Source: DASRRB01 sp036732755
Lineage (GTDB): Bacteria > Planctomycetota > B15-G4 > SIAN01
Direction: 5' to 3'
Assembly (NCBI GenBank): GCA_036732755.1
Contig: DAINBU010000080.1
Span: forward strand, 1 to 22,223
Length of the DNA stretch: 22,223 bases
The position numbers and the translations under genes were made by a program. The notes under the pieces are model-generated. The model was not told where the DNA came from. It saw nothing but the letters and a program-made list of their open reading frames with translations, and did not search any database. Below are positions 14,241 through 20,788 of the stretch, in pieces (the first letter of the stretch is position 1; each line of letters begins with the position of its first letter).

Positions 14241-16169
14241 ATGTCGACCGCGCCGGCTCGCACGACCCGCCGCACTCTGCCGCTCGTCGTCGTCGGCGGG
14301 GTCGCCGGCGCCGGATGGCTGCTCGCGACGCTCGCGCGCGGCGACGTCGGCAAGGTCCTCGAGGAGTCGTCGAACGGCGCGATGGGCGACTGGCTGCTCG
14401 GCGCCACGCAGCCGGGCCGCTGGCTGATCGGCGCCGCGCTGCTCCTCGCGGCGCTGCTCGTGGCGAGGTGGACGGCCAGGTCGCAATGGTCGCGCATCGG
14501 GACGCCGCTCGCGATCGCGGGAGCGGCCGTGCTCGCGCTGCTCTCGCTGCACGGGCTCGCCGGCGCGACCAAGCACGCGACGCTCGCGGGCGCCGGCGAC
14601 GTCTGGTGGCTCGACGACGACATGATGATCACGCTCCGCTACGCGCGGAACCTGGTCGAGGGCCACGGCCTGGTCTGGAACGCGGGCGAGCGCGTCGAGG
14701 GGATCACCAACTTCCTCTGGGCGCTGCTGCTGGCGCTGCCGCAGCTCCTGCTCGGGCCGCTGCGCGCGGCGCTCGGCGCGATCGTGCTCAACGGCGCGCT
14801 GCTGGTCGCCGCGCTCGCACTCGCCTTCGCGCTGGTGCGGCGCCTCGGCGGGTCGCGTGTCGCCGCGGCGCTCGCGTGCTTCGCGCTGGCGACCCACCAG
14901 GGGACGCTCCACTGGGCGGCCGGGGGGAGCGAGGCGATCCTGCTCGCCGTGCTCCTGCTGGCGCAGGCGTGGTGCGCTTGCGGCGAGGGGGTCGCGGCCC
15001 CGCGCGAGGCGACGCTCGGCGCGCTCGCCGGCGGCCTCGCGCTGCTCACGCGGCCCGACGCGCTGCCGGTCGCCGGCGTGCTGATGGTCGCGCTCGCGCT
15101 GCGCTGCGGCGGGCGCGCACCGGCGCTGCGTTCCGTCGCGCTCTTCGTCGCGCTGCCGCTGCTGCAGATCGTCTTCCGGCTCGCCTACTACCACGAGCTC
15201 CTGCCCAACACCTACTACCTCAAGATGACCGGCTGGAGCACGCGGCCGCTCGCCGGCCTCGACTACCTCGTGCGTCTCCTGTCGCAGCACGCGCTGCACC
15301 TGGGCTTCGCGCTCGCGGCGCTGCTCGCGGCTCGCCGCCGCGCGAACGCCTTCCTGCTCGGCGCGCTGCTGCTCTTCCTCGCCTACGTCGCTTGGGCGGG
15401 CGGCGACGAGCTCCCCAAGCAACGCTTCTTCGTGCCAGTCGCGCCGTTGCTCTTCGCTCTGTCGCTGATCGGCGCCGAGCAGCTCGCCCTTCGGATCGGC
15501 GGCGCGCGCGACGCAGCCACGGACGACGACGCGCCGTGCCGGCCGCTCTGGCTGCCGTGGTCCGTCGTCGTGGTCGCGGGGCTCGGCGGCGGCGTCCTGC
15601 CGGGCCAGGCCGACCCCGGCTCGAAGCGGCGCGCCGACGCGGAGCTCGCGTGCGTGCAGCAGGGGCTCCTGGTGCGCGAGAACACGCAGCCCGACGCATC
15701 GATCGCCGTCTTCTGGGCCGGCGCGACGCCCTACTTCAGCGAACGGCGCGGGATCGACCTGCTCGGCAAGTGCGACCCGGAGATCGCGCGCCAGGACGCG
15801 AAGCCCGGCCTCATGAAGCCGGGCCACAACAAGTACGACCTCCCCCATTCGCTCGCGCTCGCGCCCGACGTGGTCGTGAGCGGCGCGGCCGGCGTCGCTA
15901 CGATCCGCCAGCTCGAGTCGATATGGGGGACGAGCCCGTACCGCTGCTTCTACGAGCTCTACCTCGTCCCCGCGTTCCTGTCCGAGTACGTCGGGGCCGC
16001 GCGCGTCGAGGAGCTCGGGAGCAAGGACCGGATGCCGCAGATCGTCGGCGGCGTCGGGACGAAGCTCCCGCCCGACCTCGCCGCCACGAGCAGCGGCTTC
16101 CACGCGATCTTCGTCCGCCGCGGAACGACGCGCGCCCGCCCCCCTGCGGACTGGGTCGCGCCGCGATGA
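14241..16169 (+). CDS. polytopic GT-C-type glycosyltransferase
   Basis: This is a 642-residue integral membrane protein with about ten hydrophobic segments between 14 and 480 and a C-terminal soluble part of some 150 residues. The family mark is WLDDDMMITLRYARNLVEGH (124-142), followed by GLVWNAGERVEGITNFLW. This Asp-containing first loop and the VEG-x-TN-x-LW element are seen in bacterial GT-C enzymes that use polyprenyl-phosphate sugars, such as the AftB-like arabinosyltransferases and ZomB-type proteins. Another familiar motif is LLPNTYYLKMTGW. The active site would face the periplasm and add a sugar to a glycan, lipid or protein; donor and acceptor are unknown. The ATG at 14241 has no spaced Shine-Dalgarno sequence, which suits a leaderless start. 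lgt follows 52 bp downstream on the same strand and is probably co-transcribed. Confidence 0.85.
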   Translation: MSTAPARTTRRTLPLVVVGGVAGAGWLLATLARGDVGKVLEESSNGAMGDWLLGATQPGRWLIGAALLLAALLVARWTARSQWSRIGTPLAIAGAAVLALLSLHGLAGATKHATLAGAGDVWWLDDDMMITLRYARNLVEGHGLVWNAGERVEGITNFLWALLLALPQLLLGPLRAALGAIVLNGALLVAALALAFALVRRLGGSRVAAALACFALATHQGTLHWAAGGSEAILLAVLLLAQAWCACGEGVAAPREATLGALAGGLALLTRPDALPVAGVLMVALALRCGGRAPALRSVALFVALPLLQIVFRLAYYHELLPNTYYLKMTGWSTRPLAGLDYLVRLLSQHALHLGFALAALLAARRRANAFLLGALLLFLAYVAWAGGDELPKQRFFVPVAPLLFALSLIGAEQLALRIGGARDAATDDDAPCRPLWLPWSVVVVAGLGGGVLPGQADPGSKRRADAELACVQQGLLVRENTQPDASIAVFWAGATPYFSERRGIDLLGKCDPEIARQDAKPGLMKPGHNKYDLPHSLALAPDVVVSGAAGVATIRQLESIWGTSPYRCFYELYLVPAFLSEYVGAARVEELGSKDRMPQIVGGVGTKLPPDLAATSSGFHAIFVRRGTTRARPPADWVAPR

Positions 16170-16221
16170 TGCCCCCCCACCTCCCGCGCCCTGCCGCGCG
16201 CGCTCCGGAGTCCGTCTGCCG

Positions 16222-17178
16222 ATGACCCTCCTCGCGCTGCTCGCCGACCACTGGCGCCACCAACCGCATCCGGTGTGGTTCCACATCCCGTTCCCGAAGG
16301 TCGGGGCGCTCACCGACGGCATCCCGATCCGCTTCTATTCGCTCGCCTACCTCTTCGGGCTCGCGTTCGCCTGGTGGTTCATGAAGCGGCTGGCGAGGAA
16401 GCGCCGGATCGCGCTCGACGAGAACATGGTCGCCGACCTCGTGATCCCGTACGCGCTGCTCGGCGTGATGATCGGCGGCCGGCTCGGCTACGAGCTCTTC
16501 TACGACGTCGACTCGATCGACCACCGCTACGTCTGGCTCCACGATCCGATGAAGATCGTCCGGATCTGGGAAGGCGGGATGGCGAGCCACGGCGGGATCC
16601 TGGGCGTGCTGGTCGCCTTCTGGATCTTCGCGCGCAGCCGCAAAGTCCCGCTCTCGCACGTGCTCGACCTCGCCTGCATCACCGCGCCGATGGGCCTCTT
16701 CCTCGGCCGCATCGCCAACTTCATCAACGGCGAGCTGTGGGGTCGGCCGTCGCTCGTGCCGTGGGCGGTGATCTTCAAGGACTCGCCGGTGATGCCGCCG
16801 AGTTGGTTCACGGCGCACCCCGACTATGCGGCGTTCGCCGGGGACGGTCTCGTGCCGCGCCATCCCTCGCAGCTCTACGAAGCGTTCGGCGAGGGGCTCT
16901 TCCTCCTCCTGCTGCTCCTCGCGTTGCACCGCAGGCTGCTGCCGAAGAGCGGCGCCCTGACGGCGCTCTTCCTCCTCGGCTACGGCGCCGCGCGCGTCGT
17001 CTGCGAGCACTTCCGCGAGCCCGACCAGCAGATCGGCCTCGAGTGGCTCGGACTCACACGCGGGCAGCTCCTCACCTCGGTGATGCTGGTCGCGGGCGTC
17101 TGGCTGATCGTGCGCGTCAAGCGCGGAGAATCGCCGCGCTGGTCGCCGCCTCCGCTTCCCGCCGCGCCGGCGGCGTGA
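16222..17178 (+). CDS. lgt: prolipoprotein diacylglyceryl transferase
   Basis: Lgt moves the diacylglyceryl group of phosphatidylglycerol to the lipobox Cys of prolipoproteins in the inner membrane. The 318-residue protein has the expected hydrophobic segments. It also has the conserved blocks: IPIRFYSLAYLFGL (35-48), the WEGGMASHGGILG loop (116-128, with the His equivalent to E. coli H103), the Lgt signature GRIANFINGELWGRP (162-176), HPSQLYEAFGEG and CEHFREPDQQIG. Length is slightly above the usual 260-300 because of extra residues before the GDGLVPRHPSQLYEA part and a Pro-rich C-terminus. The ATG at 16222 has CGGAG about 11 bases upstream. It follows the GT-C gene. Several lipoproteins in this window (Cys21 of the RseB-like protein, Cys30 of the phosphodiesterase-type protein, Cys23 of the small lipoprotein) would be its substrates. 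Confidence 0.97.
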   Translation: MTLLALLADHWRHQPHPVWFHIPFPKVGALTDGIPIRFYSLAYLFGLAFAWWFMKRLARKRRIALDENMVADLVIPYALLGVMIGGRLGYELFYDVDSIDHRYVWLHDPMKIVRIWEGGMASHGGILGVLVAFWIFARSRKVPLSHVLDLACITAPMGLFLGRIANFINGELWGRPSLVPWAVIFKDSPVMPPSWFTAHPDYAAFAGDGLVPRHPSQLYEAFGEGLFLLLLLLALHRRLLPKSGALTALFLLGYGAARVVCEHFREPDQQIGLEWLGLTRGQLLTSVMLVAGVWLIVRVKRGESPRWSPPPLPAAPAA

Positions 17179-17279
17179 CGGGCGCGGCCGCGCGGTTCGA
17201 CGGCGGAGCGCCTGCGCGCGGCGCGGCGGCGCGCTACTGTCCACGGCCTCGGGTGGGATCGGGAAGCGGAGGAACGCGC

Positions 17280-18062
17280 ATGCGACGGCGAAGCTTCGGA
17301 GCGATGGCCTTCGCCGGGATGGCGCTGGTGGCCGCGGGCGCTCCCGACGCGACGAGCGAGGCGATCGAGAAGCTCCTGGCCGCGGGCGCGCTGGTCCGGC
17401 CGGTCGCGCAGGGGAGCGCCGAGCTCGCCGTCGACTTCGCGATCCAGGGGCAGAAGGCGGGCGACGGCGAGCTCGCGCCGCTGAAGGCGCTCCCGAAGGT
17501 CGTCGAGCTCAACCTCGGCGGCACGCAGGTCGGCGACGCCGGCATGAAGGTCGTCGCCGCGCTTCCGGAGCTGCGCCGCCTCGACCTGCACAAGACCGCC
17601 GTCGGCGACGCTGGCGTCGCGGAGCTGAAGGGCCTCGCGAAGCTCGAGTACCTGAACCTCTACGGGACGAAGGTCGGCGACGCGGCGCTGAAGAGCGTCG
17701 GCGAGCTGCCGGCGCTCGCGAAGCTCTACCTCTGGCAGACGGCGGTGAGCGAAGCCGCCGTCGCGGAATTCAAGAAGGCGCACCCGAAGGTCGCCGTGAA
17801 CGTCGGCGCCCCGCCGCCTCCCGAGCCGCCGAAGACCTGCTGCGAGAAGGCCGCCGCCGAGAAGAAGGCGTGCGAGCATCCCTGCTGCAAGGCCGCCGCC
17901 GAGAAGGGGCGCACCTGCTTCAAGTGCAACCCCGCGAAGGCGGCGACCTGCTGCGAGAAGGCCGAGGCGGCCGACAAGAAGTGCGAGCACCCCTGCTGCG
18001 TCGAGGCGCGCAAGGCCGGCGGTCTCTGCGAGAAGTGCAACCCGCCGAAGAAGGGCAACTAG
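17280..18062 (+). CDS. exported leucine-rich-repeat protein with two tandem cysteine-rich repeats
   Basis: This 260-residue protein is of unknown function. The start ATG (17280) has GGAGG eight bases upstream. Residues 1-20 (RRRSFGAMAFAGMALVAAG) look like a signal peptide. Residues 65-165 hold about four leucine-rich repeats of 24 residues, with units such as LPKVVELNLGGTQVGDAGMK and LAKLEYLNLYGTKVGDAALK, a type common in Planctomycetota and likely used for protein contacts. After a Pro-rich hinge, residues 186-259 are two 37-residue repeats, each with seven Cys in the same spacing, CC-x9-C-x3-CC-x9-C-x2-C, containing CEHPCC and KCNP. These Cys/His sets may bind metal or form disulfides. It lies 101 bp after lgt and 31 bp before a small lipoprotein gene in the same direction. 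Confidence 0.85.
   Translation: MRRRSFGAMAFAGMALVAAGAPDATSEAIEKLLAAGALVRPVAQGSAELAVDFAIQGQKAGDGELAPLKALPKVVELNLGGTQVGDAGMKVVAALPELRRLDLHKTAVGDAGVAELKGLAKLEYLNLYGTKVGDAALKSVGELPALAKLYLWQTAVSEAAVAEFKKAHPKVAVNVGAPPPPEPPKTCCEKAAAEKKACEHPCCKAAAEKGRTCFKCNPAKAATCCEKAEAADKKCEHPCCVEARKAGGLCEKCNPPKKGN
17835..18056 (+). repeat. two tandem 111-bp repeats encoding Cys-rich modules
   Basis: Unit 1 is 17835-17945 and unit 2 is 17946-18056, in frame and with identical cysteine spacing. Shared nucleotide blocks include ACCTGCTGCGAGAAGGCCG and the GAGCA[TC]CCCTGCTGC stretch, so this looks like a duplication that has since diverged. Confidence 0.8.
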
Positions 18063-18093
18063 TCCGGATCCGGCGATCAAGCGAGGAGACGTC

Positions 18094-18594
18094 GTGCACG
18101 GCGCGAGGACTTCGCAACGGTCCAAAGGCTGGGCCTGGGCCGCAATGTTCCTCGTCGCGTGTACGTCGACGCGAGGCTCGGGAGAGAGTCCGCGCGACGC
18201 GAATCCGACGTGCGCGAGCAAGCCGACGCGCGATCTCGCCGGGACGTATTCTTCGGCGATCAAGCTGGTGTCTTGGTCGTCGCTCGAATTGTTCGAGGGC
18301 GGCACCTACGAGGAAATTACGGGGAACTGCACCGCCCGACCCGACCGCACGTACGGGACCTGGGAGGTCGGTGACGGCGAGGTCCTCCTCCACCCCGCGA
18401 CACGCGATCTCGCGCTCGGCGGATTCGACCGCAACTACGTCGTCGTCGCCGACCCCGATCGCCCGCTCGCGCTCGTCGATCCCGAAGCGTTCGGTCCGCT
18501 CGGGTCGGTCGGACTCACGACAACGGGTTGGATGAAGCGCGACGACCCCACGAAGTACTGGGCGGAGGTGCTGGCGACGCTGCGCGACAAGTGA
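18094..18594 (+). CDS. small lipoprotein of unknown function
   Basis: The 166-residue product has a short hydrophobic signal (WAWAAMFLVAC) with a textbook lipobox L-V-A-C, lipid site Cys23. The start is the GTG at 18094 with AGGAG six bases upstream. After a Ser/Thr/Gly-rich linker, the mature part has DLAGTYSSAIKLVSWSSLEL, LFEGGTYEE, YGTWEVGDGEVLLHP and a closing TTGWMKRDD. This beta-rich pattern (G-T-Y ... G-T-W-x3-G-x3-L) resembles small lipocalin/META-like barrels found in many bacterial lipoproteins, but I cannot name the family. It follows the LRR/Cys protein by 31 bp and is probably in the same transcript. Its stop is six bp from the stop of the convergent DUF2723 gene. Confidence 0.8.
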   Translation: MHGARTSQRSKGWAWAAMFLVACTSTRGSGESPRDANPTCASKPTRDLAGTYSSAIKLVSWSSLELFEGGTYEEITGNCTARPDRTYGTWEVGDGEVLLHPATRDLALGGFDRNYVVVADPDRPLALVDPEAFGPLGSVGLTTTGWMKRDDPTKYWAEVLATLRDK

Positions 18595-18606
18595 TCGCGC
18601 TCACTT
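18589..18606. terminator. inverted repeat spanning two convergent stop codons
   Basis: AAGTGA-TCGCGC-TCACTT is a perfect 6-bp inverted repeat that contains the stop codons of both convergent genes. It is short and AT-richer than its surroundings, and weak as a terminator on its own. Confidence 0.25.
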
Positions 18607-20751
18607 CGGCGGCAGTTCCTGCCGGATCCGCTCGAGGGTTTCGCAGCCCGCCTTCTCGCGACACCACCGCTCGAGCCGCGCGCGCGCCTCTTCGATCTTC
18701 CCCGTCTTGATCAGGTAGCGCGCCGCGCTCTCGCGGATCGCCTCCTCGTCGAGGAGGAGGTCGGCGGCGTCGACGAGGTGCTTGCCGCCGAGGTCGGGAT
18801 CGATCGCCTGTAGCCGCTTCGCCTCGGCGTAGTGCGTGAGGCCGATCGCGCGGCGCGTGAGGTCGATCGCCCGGTAGACGTCGACGACCGACTCGTCGCG
18901 CGGGTCGCCGGTGCGGAGCGCGGCGTCGATCAGTTTCTTCGCGAGCTCGAGGTCGCGCAGCTCGTCGGCCGCGGCGCCGCCCTCCTTCGCGCGCCGCTCG
19001 GCGGTCGCGAGCAGCGTCGCTGCGCCCTGCATGTTCCCCCACGGACGCGGCGGCGCGAGGCGCTCGACCCTCTCGAGCTTCTGGTGCATCGTTGCGAAGT
19101 CGCCACGCACGGCCGCGGCGTCGGCGAGGTCGGCCAGGATGCGGGCGATGACGGAGCGCGCGAACGGGTCGGCCTCGTCGTCCTTCTCGAGCCCTCGGAT
19201 CGCGGGCACCGTGAACGGCGGCGGCGGACGCGCAGGCTCGTCGGGCAGCCGCAGCCGATAGACGAGGCCGCAGCGGTCGCGCGCGAGCCCCTCGAAGTCG
19301 CTGGTCGGATCGGGCGAATAGGCCGGGCGCACCGTCTCGGGCGGCGCGCCGCCGCGCCGCTTCGCGCGCAGCGCCTTCAGCAGATCAGCGTCGCCGTCGA
19401 GCTGGATCGGATTGACGAGCGCGACGTCGGGCCGCACCCCCTCCGTGAAGCGGAGCGTGCAGAGCGGATAGATCGCGAGGTCATCGCCCGACAGGACCTG
19501 CGCGTCCGGCGGCAGCTCGGCCAGCAACGCCCGCGCGTAGTCGGCCGCGAGCCACCCGTCGCGCCGGTCGCACGCGCGCCAGTTCACGATGCCGAGCAGC
19601 AGCGGCAGCCCGCACGCGAGCGCCCACGCCGGAGCCGGTCGCGCGAGCGACGGCACGCGCGCCCCGAGCTCGCGCAGCGTCGCGTCGAGCCCGACGCCGA
19701 CCAGCAGCGCGACCCCGACGAAGCCGCTCGTCATGTACCGCGGGTAGAGGAAGACGTCCCACCACGCGCCGTGCAGCGCGAGCGGCGCGAGGTTGCCGAG
19801 CCAGAGCAGCGCGACGCCCAGCACGAGCGAGCGCCGCCGCGTGCGCCACAGCGCCGCGGCGCCGATCAGCGCGAGCACGCTGCCGGTCCACCGCCACGCG
19901 CGCACGAGCTCGCCGCCGTGGTGCGCGACGATCGTCGCCTGGTCTCCGAGCCCCTGCGCCCAGTGGTGCGTCTGGTGGAATTCGCGCGCGAGGTAGCTCT
20001 TGAAGCCGGACCACGACGCGAGGTCGCCCGGCATCCAGCGCGTCACCGTCTTCCCTTCGACGACCTCGCTCACCTCGACCGGCGGGTGGTAGTCGAGCGG
20101 CGGATGGGCGCTCGCCCGCCACGGCAGCCAGCCGTAGAGCGCGAGCCCCGGCAGCAGCGCGAGCAGCGTCGCCGCGAGCAGCTTCGGCCGCGCGAACGCC
20201 CGCCGTTCCTTCGCGAGCACCACGACCGGGAGCAGCAGCAGGTGCGCCGCCACCATCGGATGGTTCGCGAGCCCGAAGCCGAGCAGGAGCTGGTGGCCGA
20301 CCAGGAGGCGGTCGCGCGTCCGCTCCGAGCGCCCCGCCTCCGTCTCCTCGATCCATTTCGCGGTGAGCAGGAGCAGGCCCGCGCTCACCAGCGCCGCCAG
20401 CGGATAGGTGCGCGCGACCGTCGCCTCGCCCCAGATCGGGACGAGCAGCGCGAGCGCCATCGATCCGCCGAAGGCCGCGGCGCGCGACGCGCCGAGCCGC
20501 ACGAGCGCGCGGCTCGTCAGCCCCGCCGCCCCCGCCGCGCAGAGCGCGCAGAAGAGGTTGATCCGCCAGGCGACGGTGCCGAACGGGACGACCGTCGCGA
20601 ACGCCTTCGCAAGCAGCAGCCAGAGCGGGTAGCCGGTCGGATGCGGCGTCCCGAGCGTCCAGGCCGCCGCGGTGAGCTCACCGGAATCGCCGACCCACAC
20701 GGTCGGGCAGAGCGTCCAGAGATAGACCGCGAACGCGGCGACGAAGGCCAT
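18601..20751 (-). CDS. DUF2723 family membrane protein (GT117-like) with helical C-terminus
   Basis: This 716-residue polytopic membrane protein opens with the DUF2723 hallmark: PTVWVGDSGELTAAAW (16-31) and LGTPHPTGYPLWLLLAKAF (33-51). The acidic GDSGEL stretch is the presumed catalytic or sugar-phosphate-binding loop of these GT-C-like enzymes, one group of which is known for O-glycosylation in Bacteroidota. About ten hydrophobic segments extend to residue 400. The C-terminal 220 or so residues are soluble and helical, TPR-like, with LADAAAVRGDFATMHQKLER and YLIKTGKIEEARARLERW, and could bind partner proteins. The ATG at 20751 follows G-rich GGTGGGGGG directly, with no normal spacing. It lies 37 bp after the PLD gene on the same strand, so the two are probably one operon. 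Donor and acceptor are unknown. Confidence 0.85.
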   Translation of the reverse strand: MAFVAAFAVYLWTLCPTVWVGDSGELTAAAWTLGTPHPTGYPLWLLLAKAFATVVPFGTVAWRINLFCALCAAGAAGLTSRALVRLGASRAAAFGGSMALALLVPIWGEATVARTYPLAALVSAGLLLLTAKWIEETEAGRSERTRDRLLVGHQLLLGFGLANHPMVAAHLLLLPVVVLAKERRAFARPKLLAATLLALLPGLALYGWLPWRASAHPPLDYHPPVEVSEVVEGKTVTRWMPGDLASWSGFKSYLAREFHQTHHWAQGLGDQATIVAHHGGELVRAWRWTGSVLALIGAAALWRTRRRSLVLGVALLWLGNLAPLALHGAWWDVFLYPRYMTSGFVGVALLVGVGLDATLRELGARVPSLARPAPAWALACGLPLLLGIVNWRACDRRDGWLAADYARALLAELPPDAQVLSGDDLAIYPLCTLRFTEGVRPDVALVNPIQLDGDADLLKALRAKRRGGAPPETVRPAYSPDPTSDFEGLARDRCGLVYRLRLPDEPARPPPPFTVPAIRGLEKDDEADPFARSVIARILADLADAAAVRGDFATMHQKLERVERLAPPRPWGNMQGAATLLATAERRAKEGGAAADELRDLELAKKLIDAALRTGDPRDESVVDVYRAIDLTRRAIGLTHYAEAKRLQAIDPDLGGKHLVDAADLLLDEEAIRESAARYLIKTGKIEEARARLERWCREKAGCETLERIRQELPPK

Positions 20752-20788
20752 CCCCCCACCATATCGGCCCTCCGGCGCGGCGCGCGCG

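Noticed and set aside
14217..16322. Upstream extension of the phosphodiesterase-type frame to 1349 codons on the minus strand
   Set aside because: The part above 14216 is antisense to the GT-C gene and is Arg/Glu/Gln-rich noise; a lipoprotein signal at the ATG at 14216 marks the real start.
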